Source: Gadus chalcogrammus
Taxonomy: Eukaryota > Chordata > Actinopteri > Gadiformes > Gadidae
Direction of reading: 5' to 3'
Length of the DNA: 64,000 bases
Assembly (NCBI RefSeq): GCF_026213295.1
Contig: NC_079428.1
Coordinates: forward strand, 10,696,346 to 10,760,345
Position 1 is the first letter of the stretch, and each line of letters begins with the position of its first letter. The notes beneath the pieces were generated by a model. It ran no database searches. It was not told the origin of the DNA and worked only from the letters and a program-made list of their open reading frames with translations. Positions 1 through 25,860 of the stretch are shown one piece after another. The translations under genes and the position numbers were made by a program.

Positions 1-506
1 AGGCATTAGTTAAGGCTGTGTATACGTAATTACATGAAAGGTTAAATCTGAATCTCGTTCTCACTCTGTCTATCGCTCACCCTCTCCTTGTCTCCCTGTA
101 TATCCCTCTTTCTGACTACGTAGGTTTTTGTGCCGGTTTAAAGGGAAGGAAGTGTGAGTCACTGTGTTTTCAGTGATGGGTCATGGAGTTCAGAGCACAG
201 TTTACGCGCAATGCTAATACTTGCGCAGTGTCGACATCTACTTAGAAAGGGCACTGAGCTAAGGCCAAGCTAACAGTGACTCCACATTGAATGGAGCCAC
301 CTACACTGAAGCAGAACAATGTAGCACGCTAAGCTACAGAAACTTAGCCAAAGCAGTTCACTACACCACAGCTTTGCTACTGAAAAGCTATTTGACTGAG
401 GAATACAATACCACCGCGCGACTCAGGAATGTAGTTCAACTGGTAGTGACACTGCTGCCGAATACAGCCCACAACTCCAACTACTAAGCTGTTGCTGTTG
501 AGTGTA

Positions 507-625
507 GTACTTATTTCACTTAGCTACTGCTTAGTGTATCGTCCTACTTATTTCACTTAGCTACTGCTGAGTGTGTAACTTGTGTCACTCAGCTACTGCT
601 GAGTGTGTTGACTTATGTCATTGCT
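507..625 (+). repeat. short tandem repeat of ~32-37 bp, four imperfect units
   Basis: Units start near 509, 546, 578 and 611 and share ACTTATTTCAC, then AGCTACTGCTGAGTGT. Such a block could be the U3 part of an old LTR, because AATAAA follows at 788-793, but I cannot define LTR ends or a target duplication. Confidence 0.6.
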
Positions 626-964
626 CTGTTGAACTAAGACGCAGGCTCTCATTGACCTGCAGAACCCGAAATCCTACTATCGTATATTGCTCTATTTGCA
701 CAAATCGTAATGTTTGCAGAATCCCAACACGTATCGTATCTGCAGTCCCAAATCGTTGAAATATCTTTTCATAAGGTCCCTGTGGCAAATAAAGGGTTGC
801 TGAACTTTACCTCGCGGTGCGACCACCAGTCTCCGGTATTTTAGGAGGAAGTCACGTGACAGACAACCAGTGGATTAAATGCTGTGGTGGTAACATGGCC
901 GTCTCAAGACCACCAGAAGATGATCTATCCCATAATAGTCAAGCAGTCGCACAGCTCTCACTTG

Positions 965-977
965 GTTGCTTAGCAAC
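965..977. promoter_or_regulatory. X-box-like inverted repeat
   Basis: GTTGCTTAGCAAC is a perfect 5-bp inverted repeat (GTTGC, 3-bp spacer, GCAAC) that resembles RFX-factor X-boxes. It lies 0.56 kb upstream of the clcn5 exon. Function is inferred from motif shape only. Confidence 0.3.
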
Positions 978-1533
978 AGTTGCTCAACCTTGCATGAAAG
1001 GTTCTGTACAAACACAGATTTCCTCTGGGCTCCAATGCCGTGGTCGTACCACATTTCTGCGCTGGTTAATAATCTCTTTAAAGTTAACTCCTCTCAGCAG
1101 ATTCCGTAAGCCTGTGTATAATGTCTTTCATAAGGGGTTGTATAATGTATTTCATAAGGTGTTTGTGACGGGGCCACGGTCATGTGTTAGCGTTTTAATA
1201 GCTTGGCTTTAAACCTTGTGGGACGACCTCTTTTCTAAACCCAGTGTAGAAGGCAAAAGTGCAACTTGATCCTGTCAATTATCACCGTGTCTGGAGACGC
1301 CGATTGGCTTGAGATGTTGAAAGATGAAAGGCTGGTGTAAATGTTTTGTTTCATTAGTTTAATATATGTCGTGTGACCGTATCATTTTCCGTCAACTTGA
1401 CAGACCGGTCTCGAGTGTTTTGGTTTAACTTCGGACAGCGAGCCGAGTCGGCCATGTTGGATCCAACATGGGCAACGCTCGGGTCAGTTTCCTAGCAGGG
1501 CACTCGACATAATGCTGTTGGCTCTCTCCACAG

Positions 1534-14656
<13,123 letters not shown>

Positions 14657-14882
14657 TCTGCGCCTCCTGTTCCTCCTCCATCAGCTCCTCATCCTCCTCC
14701 TCCTCAAGGGTCTGAGCTGGGTGGTCTTTCTAAGGAGCCGGTTTCTAAGCGGACTCAAAGCAACAAAGAGATGGACTTTCCACTTTGAATTTTTTGACAA
14801 ATTGGTAAAATGGACGCAGTCTTTTTCGCTTTTTTTTTGCTAGACGGGAAACTCCCCGAGCTAACCAGGAAGCTGTTTCTCA

Positions 14883-15012
<130 letters not shown>

Positions 15013-15473
15013 GGGACAGCATGTGGTGTGCTGGTAATCATCTGGTCTCCACGACGACGTCATGTTTGTTTCATCTGCCGACCAGTGGGACAATCCAAAG
15101 ACTGTTTGGATTACTTTCAGTGGTGAAAGAACGTTTGTCTCTATATATATATATGTGTTTGTCTCTTTTCTGTCTCCCTTTCTTTTTGTCTGTGACTTTT
15201 GTCAAAAGGACGTCGGTTTTGACTTGGTTTGATGGGTGGCCAATGAAGGAGAAAAGGAATATAGAGGGAAGGAGGGGAGAATAAACAAGGGAAGGAAGAG
15301 GGCAACAAAGGTGAACATGAAGAAGATACTTCCCAAAGGAGGAGAGGAGGGAGGGAACATACACTGAGGGAGGAGAGAAGACAAGGAAATGAGGAGAGGA
15401 AACATAAACTTGGAGGAGGGGGATTGAAAGGTGTTCTAAAAGGGAGGGCTAGACCTCCAGGCTGCCGTCCATC

Positions 15474-15526
15474 CTCCCTCCCTCCCTCCCTCCCTCCCTC
15501 CCTCCCTCCCTCCCTCCCTCCCTCCC
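15474..15526 (+). repeat. (CTCC)n microsatellite
   Basis: About 13 tetranucleotide units, within the inferred clcn5 3'UTR. Confidence 0.95.
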
Positions 15527-15677
15527 CGAGTGGACATGCCCAGACACGACTATCTCTGCTGGGCAGACGCTTCAACCCCCTCTCCCGCGACTCACTCCAT
15601 CTCTGGTTCTCAGGCTCAAGAGACAAGAGGATCCTACAACACACACTTACACTCCTAAACTAACCTTTGTGCAAACC

Positions 15678-15678
<1 letters not shown>

Positions 15679-15724
<46 letters not shown>

Positions 15725-15897
15725 TAAAGACTATTTGACAGCCTGGGAACTATGCAGGAAACAAAGAATGTCTCTTCCCTGAGCTCTGCAATATGACACA
15801 CACACACACATTCTCACACACATTCTCACACACACACTCACACTCACACACACACACACACATTCTCACACACACACATTCTCACACACACACACTC
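15679..15897 (+). repeat. (CA)n and CATTCTCACA repeats
   Basis: A perfect (CA)n to 15722, unique sequence, then CA repeats interspersed with CATTCTCACA to 15897. Confidence 0.9.
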
Positions 15898-16351
15898 GGG
15901 TGAAGAAGCCGAGACCCAAGTTTAATATTTTCCTGCGTAGCTTTGAAGGGCTAACCACACTTAAATGATCTAAATGTAAAGAAATTGTTCTGTGTATGTT
16001 CCACTAAATTATTCCACTGAATGCCGCTGTGGGTTGTGTCTCTGTGTCTGGGTGTGTGGTGTTTGGGATCGGGGGGGGGGCTCTCTGTGAAGACGGGGTC
16101 CTTGCCGGTTGAGAGGGAGGTGAGTGGGCGTGACGAATGCTGCCAGATTTCAGTGATTGTCTTCGCCGGGAAGACTCATATTTTGTGTTTTTCCTCTTTC
16201 CAGGATATTTGAAATGCTCCCTCCTCATGTTGGGATGAACGTTTAAAACTATTGAAGGAGTTTTGACCATTATGAAGATGGAGAAAGAGGACCTTTTTAT
16301 GGACTCAAGTCGTGAAATGCATTGTGATTCACAAGTACCCTGCAAGTGATG

Positions 16352-16357
16352 AATAAA
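16352..16357 (+). terminator. candidate clcn5 polyadenylation signal
   Basis: AATAAA inside GATGAATAAATAAC, 1.7 kb after the clcn5 stop. An alternative hexamer lies at 15280-15285. Assignment is by position only. Confidence 0.35.
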
Positions 16358-16653
16358 TAACTTAAAACGACCTGTAATGGGACTTACAACTGACTTGATT
16401 AACGGCAGACAAATTGCTGCCGCTGTAAAGATTTGTATTTCTTTCACTGACTGTATTGTCTCATGTTTCCTGTCACATTAAGCATATTCAACAAAGCATC
16501 AAATGATGACCTGAGTTTTATTTCACATCACAGGCTTACCAACTCAAGTTTGGTGAAGGTTTTTCGTTGTCGGTGACCCCTAATCCAAGCGAAGGGACTT
16601 GATGATACACAGATGCTGCTAAGACCAGGTTTATCAAAACCTTGTGTGGTGCG

Positions 16654-16686
16654 ATAAGTTGTTCCATAAAACATGGAACAACTTAT
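16654..16686. other. perfect 14-bp-arm hairpin
   Basis: ATAAGTTGTTCCAT and its exact reverse complement ATGGAACAACTTAT, separated by AAAAC, 0.3 kb after the candidate clcn5 poly(A) signal. Confidence 0.8.
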
Positions 16687-17726
16687 TCAATTTAAAGGAT
16701 CTTATATTCACTTAATGCGTTTGCAAGGGATCTTTACATAAAAGTTGGTAACATGCAGTTACGTCAGATTGCCTTGCACCGTCCTTTTCTCAAACTTAAT
16801 TTACTCCACATGAAAATGACGAGGATGGAGTAGATTAAAATATTATATCCAACTTTGGTGTTTGATGCTGTGCTAGCAGTCCAAACGTGTGTATGTACAT
16901 TTAAACTGCTAGCTAGAATATTGGCCAAATTGTTGGCTAGGCTGGTATTTAAACATTAAACATAGCTCGATACAATTAAGGGCTTTATTGACTGAGCTTT
17001 GGGCATGCATACGCAACCCTTTTTCTACAATAATGGCTTTCAAATTAGGCCTAATTTGTATACTTCATAAGGTTTCATTTATTGCTGATTTTACAACCTA
17101 TACGAATTTTATTGGCTTTATATTTGTGACATGTGTTTCCTCTCATATCACAGAACACTTCACTGTGTTGGCCATTATTCTTGCTTTCCCTAAAGCTGAG
17201 TCCGACTTGATAAAGAGGATTTTGAAATGTTCGAAATTGGTCAGCTTGTATTTCTAGTCACACCTAGTGCCCCCTGTGGCCGTGAGTGGGTACTTTACAC
17301 CAGTTTATAAATCTCGAGCAACCAAAAAAAAGTTTATAAAACGTATCAGTGCTTTACATTAAAGTGAGGATCTAATCATAAGTCTAAAAGTTGAAGGATT
17401 GCAATACCTGTGAGAAGTTCTACTGAAACATGCATGCTTACAGACCTGTGTGGCGTTCCAAAAGTGTGTGTGTGTGCTTATGCAAGTTCACCTGTGTGTG
17501 TGCATACCTTTGCAAATCCAAGATGTTCGTAATTTGAGTAGAGTGCAGGTGATAAACTGTATGTTTGTGTTTTAGTATATGAGGGAGTGTGTGTTGTTTG
17601 TGTATGTATGTTATTTTGTGTGTGTGTGCAACAGTGAGAGTTTGTAACTGAGGAATGTGACCAGATTGTCTGTAATGACTCGGGTGATCTCAGTTCCTGT
17701 GGCTGATGATTCACATGGAGGTCAAG

Positions 17727-17780
<54 letters not shown>

Positions 17781-18311
17781 CCTATTCGTAAAAACCTGGT
17801 TTGGCCCTTAGGGTGCTTTTTAAAAAAATGCACTTAGTGGTTCAGCAAGTGTTTTGTAGTCTAAATTAACGACCTAGCTCGAGAGTTGTAGATGTATGAT
17901 CATAATTAAAACCATACTTATACTTCGACCTGTGCAAATCTAAACCTTGTTTTGCCATTTTCACGTGAGGAACGCTGCGGCAGTTTCACACACAATAATG
18001 TCCCCTCATAATGAAAGATACATTAAGGATGAAAACACTATTACCACCAATAACCTGCATATGCTTCTGAAATGCTGGCGGCCATTGTGATGTTATGCAC
18101 GATGCTCCAGCCCAAGTCCGTTTGAAATATCTCTATGTTTCTCTTCCCAATCCTCCCCGCTGTCTGTGAGTCTCTCCCCCGCTCTCTGCGTCTGTAAGTC
18201 TCTCCCCCTCTGTCTTTAGGTCTCCCCCCCCCTCTCTCTCCCCCCCTATGTAAGTATCTCTCTGTCTCTCTATCAGTCAGTGTTTTCCCAGGGCTGTCAT
18301 CCTCTATGGGG

Positions 18312-18312
<1 letters not shown>

Positions 18313-18382
<70 letters not shown>
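18313..18382 (+). repeat. (CA)35 microsatellite
   Basis: Perfect CA run between T/C-rich and unique flanks. Confidence 0.97.
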
Positions 18383-18383
<1 letters not shown>

Positions 18384-18670
18384 GCCGTCACCTTATCCCC
18401 CAACCTGATCCCTCCTTTACATTCCTCTGTGTGTGCGTGCGTGTGTGTGAGGCCTCTGTGCGCTCACTGCTGCCTTCCCCATACCGGAGGACAGCCTGTG
18501 TCATCGAAAGTGTCACCATCGAAAATGTGCAAAACTCAGTTTTTGTGTTTCATGAAATGAATCTTCACAAAATATGTGCGCGATAATTTTAATTTTTTTT
18601 ATAAAGGTTTTTGTGTGTGTAAAATATTGGAAAGAACCGAATTGTGCATGACACAATTTGAGCTGATGAT

Positions 18671-18799
18671 TACGCATGTGTGTGTGTGTTGGGGGGGGGG
18701 GGGGGGGCTTTCTCCATATCAGTTGGGAACAGGTCAGGTGTGTGCATAGAAGAAGGTGTTCGGCTGGTGTTTGTTTGAGAGTCTGTCTGTCTGTCTGTA

Positions 18800-18860
<61 letters not shown>

Positions 18861-18969
18861 CGAGATTAACCCAGGAAGACAAATATTGAATGACAAATGT
18901 GTGATTCTCAAAGAGCAGAAATCAATACCGCCGCCACCTCTTCGCACCCCCCCCCCCCCCCCCCCCCCC
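18671..18969. repeat. GT, poly-G, CA and poly-C tracts
   Basis: GT then a poly-G run (to 18708), (CA)30 at 18800-18859, and C23 at 18947-18969. Poly-G/C runs this long are prone to assembly length error. Confidence 0.9.
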
Positions 18970-20202
18970 TCACCTGGGGTCACGGGCTGGGAGTTCCCAG
19001 GGCTGCACCCAACACCTCCTTCGTGAACCTCCACCTCCTTCCAATCCCTCGAAACACGACTACACCTGCGTGCTACACACACACACACACACACCTGATT
19101 TGTGTTTGTTTTTTGTCGTTTGCGCCTTAATCTAGTCCTTTAATCAACTACTATAGTGAACGTTTCTGGAAGAACAACCACCACCAGTCTTGGTGACAAC
19201 ATCAGTGACATCACGCATCGCCATTGATGACCTCAAAGGGCTAAGCGCTAGGCTAATAGGATATCATACAGCATGTGTTATATTGGTTGACATTTTAAAT
19301 GTTAAAACAAAAGATCAACTGTAGCCTGCATCTCTTAAGCTTATTACGTAATGATAGATTTATTATGACGTTAGAAATGTATCATAAAAAAAAAATCGGT
19401 CTGGCCTAATTGGATAAGAACTCTGGTCTGGGTTGTGAACCAGGGAATGATTTTCTCCTAAAGGGGGCCGGATCTCTGGTTCTTCTATCCTAAATTGTGA
19501 GGTCACAAATGGAAATCTATTTGTCATACCGAATGGTGAAACTGGTGGCTTACGTCTGGTGTGTGTTATACATTTTTTTTCTGTTAGGTTTGTGTGCATG
19601 CTGCATGCTGATTAGGTAATTGGGTGTGTCCATGTGGTTCTAGATCTCTCACACTAAAATAAGTAATCCTGTGATCCTGTCTGATGGCAGCACTTCGTGG
19701 CGTGCCCTATGATCTACGATGGTAGTTTAGCCCTACAGCACTGGAGAGCGCGTTTAATCCACACCCCTCTTTAGACCTGTTGAAGTGAGCGTGGATCCTT
19801 TGAGTGCGTCGGTTTAGGATGCTTGAAATATGGGCTAAGAATTTACTCATGCCTGTCTCTGGATGATGTTGAGCATAATCAAATAAAATATGTAGGCCTG
19901 CAATATTTCCTCCTCGTATATTTTACTCCCTATTCTAGAACGATTTAGGTTATAATTTGCGATTCGCGCCGTATTTCACGTCACACGTCAAGTCTAACGT
20001 GGCCAACTGACGCTCATGCGCCTTGTCTTACACGGCTGGGATACATCTTATTGTTGACCTCCCCTTCCCTTGAGAGATGACCCTGCTGTCAAACCGCGGT
20101 TATGACTCGCAGGCGGTGGAGCGATCAGCCACATGCCGATGGTTTCATTGAGGAATAGCCGGTCTATCGATCATCCTCCTCCGATCTGGCCAGCGTGATG
20201 TC

Positions 20203-20300
20203 CCAGTGGTTCTCAACCTAGGGGTCACGTGCCTTGGGAGGGCCGCTGCAGGGGACGGAGTGGGTCTCCAGGGAGGATCAAAATGTGTCAATAAAGGGAA
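20203..20300 (+). mobile_element. hAT-like terminal fragment
   Basis: CCCAGTGGTTCTCAACCTAG, then GGGTCACG, resembles the CAGTGGTTCTCAA termini of many vertebrate hAT non-autonomous elements. A matching far end was not located. Confidence 0.35.
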
Positions 20301-21327
20301 AAAAATTCAGTTCATTATTTTACAATGGTAATATATATAAATAAAAAATATAAATATATTTCATATTTGGCTTTTTTTTCATTTGAGGTGTGAATTGAGG
20401 AAAGTAAAGCATTACGAATGGTTATTTTTCGGTGTAATCTTCATGATGCGGTACATTTTCATGGTACACGAAGTGGGGAGTGTGTGTGACGTCTTGAAAC
20501 TGTAGTTCCCGCTTTCCAACACTAGAAGGCAGTGTTTTGCGCAGGGCTTCGGTTTGACAAATTACTCAATAAACTCAGAAGAAACCTGGATAAATCTTGC
20601 GACACGCTGCTTTCATTAAATATCAAATGGGTGTGTGATTCAAACATCTTGGAACAACACATGGTGTTAATCTTAATGTTTTTCAAAAGAAAGGGTCACT
20701 TGTCCTCTGGCTTATTACAAATCTAATCTATAGGCTATTAGAAGTCCCTGGGTCCACTTTTCTCTGTAAACGTGTCCAGGTCTGTGGTGGGGTTGAGATG
20801 GGACCTGGTTGGTAACTAGTTCTGGTCTGTATACTGGTTTTGGCCTGAAGTAGATCTGATCTGCAGTGGATCTGGGCTGGAGTAGATCTGGGTAGGTCTG
20901 TGATTCTGTTGTTTTTGAGTTGTGGTCGTGATGGTCTCTCGTGGTCCTGTTCTGTGTTGACCCAGGTCTAGGCTCATATTGGTCTCTAGCGGTGCTGATC
21001 CCTAGTGACTCTCTGATGGTCCTGCGGGTCCCTTACGGTTGGGGGTTAATGCCCCCTGGGTGTGAGAGGCCTTGCTCCTGTAGCTTCCTGCCAGCAGCTC
21101 CTGGGTGAGCCTAGACGGAGGTCTCTGCAGACCGGATCAGAGGCTTTATTAGCCCGCTGGATATGGACTCCACTGGTATTGTCCTGCAGCCCAGGAAGCC
21201 CCCCGATAACATCGCACACTCGCGCTCACGTGCACACACACATGCACGTGCACGTGCACAGATTCCTCCATCAAATGCCCGACAGTCCAGGGCGTTGGGG
21301 CTGGACCTAGGGCATTGTTCTGGAACA

Positions 21328-21430
<103 letters not shown>

Positions 21431-21780
21431 CGGTTTTGCGTGTTCAAGAGTATTTGTGTGTGTGTTTGTGTGTGTGCGAGGGATTGCGTGCAGAGGTGAA
21501 TGAATGCCTAGCCCTACTTGGTCTCTTCAGGATGTTTTGGGATTTACTAATGTGTGTGTGTGTGTGTGCTTGTGTGTGAGTGTGTGTGTGTGTATGTGTG
21601 CTCTAACTTCATAAAGCTCATTTCCTGTCTAGCTTGTAGAATAACAGCGGGAATCCAACACGCCACAATCCCAGATATAAAACTATACCACAAATTCCTC
21701 AGGGTGTGTGTGTGTTGTTGTAGTGCTTCTATGAGAGCGAGAGTGTGCGTGTTTGTGCATTTGGGCTCTAGGAGTGAGTG

Positions 21781-21783
<3 letters not shown>

Positions 21784-21828
<45 letters not shown>

Positions 21829-22035
21829 CGGCTTTGAGTGTGAGAATTTGAGGTGGCCAAACATGTGAGTGGAGGAAGAGCTGCTCACTTCCTCATGATA
21901 AACTGACGCATAATGTTTATTATCTATTAATTAGCTATATAATTAACTATATAAGCTGAAGAGAGATTGTGTGCGTGTGTGTGTGTGTGTTTGTGCGTGT
22001 GCGTGTGCGTGAGTGTGTCTGTGTGTGTGTGTGTG
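21784..22035 (+). repeat. GT-rich microsatellites
   Basis: A (GT)n run at 21784-21826, AT-rich sequence, then imperfect GTGC/GT repeats from about 21968 to 22035. Confidence 0.85.
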
Positions 22036-22189
22036 CATTCGTCAGGTTATGTGTGTGTGCCAGGTTGTGTCCGGATGGGTGTTTCTACTTAAAAAGTCTT
22101 TGTTTACACTTGTATGGTGAAAGTAGAAGGTCAGAGATAGCGAGAGCGTCAACACACATACTCTCTCATACACACACACACACGGATAT

Positions 22190-22402
22190 ATAAAAACGGA
22201 TCAAACCAAGGGAAGGGAACCGTTTGTCTAACTTACATCCCCTTTCAGTTTTCCTCATTATCCGTTCCAGTCTTCTTTTATTAAGTGTCTAACTCTGAGT
22301 TATTTTCGCTGTGCTAAGAGAATACTACGGCTCATATCGTGACGAGCAAATCCCACCGGAACACACGCCTGTGGTCGCCACGGGTTACGTTTCCTGGACC
22401 CG
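22190..22402 (+). repeat. duplicated segment, copy 1
   Basis: Shares TAAAAACGGAT, AACCAAGGGAAG, CATTATCCGT, CTACGGCTC and ACACACGCCTGTGGTCGCC, in the same order and spacing, with 24853-25070. The copies look about 80% alike by eye. No open frame is conserved between them. Confidence 0.8.
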
Positions 22403-23106
22403 GGCACCTCATCGCCTTTGTGTTTCATCGATAAGAGATGACCTGCTTTTTCAAAAACGGCCGCCTGCCAATACAGCCAAAGCCTGCCTCAGAGCCTCTA
22501 CATATAAATACGCGTGTGTCTGTGTTCTGTTCTGTTATTCTTAGTTCGGGCGGCGCTGTCTTGAAGTCGGAGAGGTTATCTCAATACAGCGAGGTCAGGC
22601 AATATGACTACCCCCAATCTGCCCAATCACTCACCAGCGAGACGGTACCTACTTAGAACCTTAAAGGAAACATTCCGCTGCAAACGGATGACCTTTAACC
22701 CCAAGTTCCCTTCATTCACCCTGTCCACACAATTGTGTGTGTGTGTGTGTGTGTGTGTAACGTTAATATCTGTGTTTTTAACTTTTTCACTGACTTGAAT
22801 ACAAAAGATACGGTTGTGAGTGTGTGTGTGTGTGTGTGTGTGTGATGGCTGGTTTAAGCAGCCTCCCCTGGCCACAGTCGGACTGATGAACGTTTAGGCT
22901 TGGTGAGGCTGCACACCTATTGTGCATGGAGCAGTAATGAATCAATGTGCACGGGTTAGACCAGCCGCCTGCAGCAAGGGGCACCAGCCCATGTATCATT
23001 GTCAATCAACTTCTGCAGTAAACTGGTTTTCCAACATTACCGACCTGAGTCCAGTAAAAGCTCCCTAGGTGCGTGTAGCAATGGACCTTGCTACAACGGT
23101 GTGAAG

Positions 23107-23375
23107 TTAAAGGGCTGATATTATGCCACCAGGTGTGAGTGTGATTAGCCTTTTGAAAATCTGCCTTTTCCTGTGATTCAGTGACATCACAAGGGGGAGT
23201 GTCCACCTAGATGGATGATGAATAGATAAGCCACATTTGCTACAGTGGTTAGGCTGGTAGACTGAACTATCCACACATCTCGTAAAACTCAATGGACTCT
23301 CCCACTTGCGATGTCACCAAAACACAGGAATGGCTTATCACACTCACACCTAATGGCATAATATCAACCCTTTAA
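23107..23375. mobile_element. 269-bp foldback MITE-like element
   Basis: The first 44 bases and the reverse complement of the last 44 agree at about 40 positions, starting TTAAAGGG and including GATATTATGCCA and AGGTGTGAGTGTGAT. Inner arms around GTGACATCACAAG also pair. TTAA at both ends could be a target duplication or part of the terminal repeat. Partial relatives lie at about 25.8, 35.05, 44.6 and 52.2 kb. Confidence 0.8.
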
Positions 23376-23605
23376 TCAATGTGTTTTTTCACGGATGACA
23401 ATGCTCAGCATCCGTAGATAAATGACAAAGTGTGTTTGCGTTTGTGCACGTTGCGTGCGAGCACGTGCCGGCATTTCTGAAAACAATCGAGCAACGATGC
23501 CAGAAAGAGTTAAAAGTCAATCGTTATCCTCAAGGTATTCCTGGCACGTCAAGTTCAATACAACGCTAGGGGTGGATTTAGACCAGGGTGTATCTCTCAC
23601 ATTAC

Positions 23606-23788
<183 letters not shown>

Positions 23789-24638
23789 CGAGGGAGTAAC
23801 CGGCCCGTGTGCGTGACGGTCGGATCCGAAAGAGTTCTGACATTTATTGTGTCCTAACACAATGAGGACCTTTAACTCCGGCCAATCGCAGGAAATGATT
23901 TAAGCGCCCATTCTTTCTCTCTTGTCCAATCGCCATCCTCCACTGCACAATCCTCAGAGATAAAAGCTGTTCTTCAGTCTCCAGAGTCACGTCAGTCCAG
24001 AATGCAGTCGAGAGGGGGGGGTGGTGGTTGATAATATGACTGTGTGTAATGCTCCTTTGAGACTCTTAACTGTTGATTAAAGTTTATACCAATAAAGTTG
24101 AGTGGGGTTGATGTGAAACATTTGTTTGGAGAGTGCAGCAGTTAGGGGAGTTCATAGTCACAGTCAAACGGTTCTGGTTTCCATCCCCTAAAGTCTGCCT
24201 TGTAAAAGGATGACCTTTAGGCGTCCTTCAGCGAGTTCACCCCTGACCTCTGCCTGCTCTTTGATGACCTTTCATTTGATTGAATGTTTTTCGGACATAC
24301 AGATTGACACATTTGGAGTTTGCAAATTTGGAGTCTGATTATTCTACAATATAGTTATGCCAGATATAATTAACATGTAATGAAGATACATTTATTTGAA
24401 CATACAATTGGATCTGGACAAAAATAGGTCACGTTGTGAGATGATGTCGATGTGGAGGGTTGACCTCGTGTGATGACTCCCACGCCCACATTATGAATCA
24501 TTATGCGTTGAGCTGCACTTCTTTTCACCCTTTAACCTCCGCGATTACCCTGAGAATTATAGAAAAGGCTATGCTAGCGGTGGCCAGACTCACTCCTATA
24601 CCAGGTGATCAAGAGCTGGGTTCCGGGCGACCGTAGTG

Positions 24639-24678
24639 GCAGCAGGTGCTACTCTGTGGTTGCCTGGCAACCTGCTGC
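24639..24678. promoter_or_regulatory. palindromic X-box inside a larger inverted repeat
   Basis: GGTTGCCTGGCAACC at 24658-24672 is a perfect 7-bp inverted repeat with one central base, the classic RFX X-box form. GCAGCAGGT (24639-24647) and ACCTGCTGC (24670-24678) form an outer inverted repeat that overlaps its right edge. Confidence 0.4.
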
Positions 24679-24852
24679 TCCCAGCCCAGGTTTATTTGAT
24701 ATGCTTGATATATTTGATGTACAACGTCTCCAATTCCAATCTCAATTGAGTCCCCATGAAGTCTCTGGGGGAGTTCTGAAGTGGTGTGGGCCCCATCTTT
24801 CAGGCTGCGTTCACACGTGTGGGTTATTTATCGTTTATTTGAAAGATCAATT

Positions 24853-25070
24853 ATAAAAACGGATGAAACCAAGGGAAGACAATCGTCTGTCTAACTTTCA
24901 TCCCCTCTGCTTTTCCCCTCATTATCCGTCCCACTCCTACTTGCGCCTGAGTTGTTATCGCTGTGTTAACATGAAGCCCGCAATTAGAATGCTACGGCTC
25001 GTAACGTGACAAGCAGATCTCACGGGAACACACGCCTGTGGTCGCCCCGGGTTACGTTACCTGGACGGCG
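24853..25070 (+). repeat. duplicated segment, copy 2
   Basis: Second copy of the segment at 22190-22402, about 2.66 kb downstream, same orientation. Confidence 0.8.
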
Positions 25071-25775
25071 GGAAACCCTATCCAGGTCTCCCACCGCAAC
25101 AGAATCCACCTGCCAGTCAGACCCCGTATAAACCCAGCCCACCGTACCTCGGACGGGGAGATCTGAGAGCAGTGGCACAGCCGGATAGGGCGCTAACTAC
25201 ACACGCAGAAGCTCTTTCAAGGGACCTCAAGCTCTGTTCACACCCGAGACCCAACAGCAGCTAGCAAAATGCTACACGTTGTGGCAAAAGCACACAGAAA
25301 ATATACATATTTTGTCAATGTATGAAAAAAGGGACAAAGGGACACCGACACACATTATTTGAATGTTATTTTGCTATGGGAAAACACATGCCATGTTTTA
25401 ACAAGCTGATGATTGATTCAGTTATTTTAAACCTTGAGGGGAAGCCGTAGCTGCTTGGTGGGAACGAGTCAGGCTCCTGTCACCGTTGACGGTTCTATTT
25501 TCTGAAGTTGTGTGGAGGTTTTATTCAACGGCACTCCTAGCTCAGAACCCCCCCCCCCCCCCCCACCCCCCAGGGGGCTGAAATACAGTCTGGTTGACTC
25601 GCTGGACAGAGGCCTGTGAAAACATATCGTCAAGGCTCTCGCTCCGAGACGCGCTGTCAGAGACCAGCGCAGAAACCATCCATCTTGCTTTTCTTCCTCT
25701 TCCGTTCAACCCTGCACGGGGTTGTGATTGTGTAGCCAGAGTCCCCAGACGTACACACACACACACCATTGAAGG

Positions 25776-25860
25776 ACTCCTATTTTATCACCAGGTGCGG
25801 GGTTAATGAGCCATTTACAAGCCATTCCCAAAAGTGTCCCTTTGTGACATCACGAAAGGC
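25776..25860 (+). mobile_element. fragment related to the foldback element
   Basis: CTATTTTATCACCAGGTG, CCATTCCCAAAAGTGTCCC and TTTGTGACATCACGAAAGG match the outer and middle arms of the element at 23107-23375. Confidence 0.5.

Larger units (their letters stand above)
1..1533. other. region upstream of clcn5 short-form exon
   Basis: No coding exon recognised. It holds the tandem repeat at 507-625, an AATAAA at 788-793, an X-box-like inverted repeat at 965-977, a reversed CCAAT (ATTGG at 1303-1307) and a 20-bp palindrome at 1452-1471. It may be an intron of a longer clcn5 transcript or include a promoter for the short form; the sequence does not decide. Confidence 0.4.

Noticed and set aside
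507..870. Solo LTR hypothesis for the tandem block and AATAAA at 788
   Set aside because: No TG...CA boundaries with a target duplication and no primer-binding site could be fixed, so only the tandem repeat is listed.
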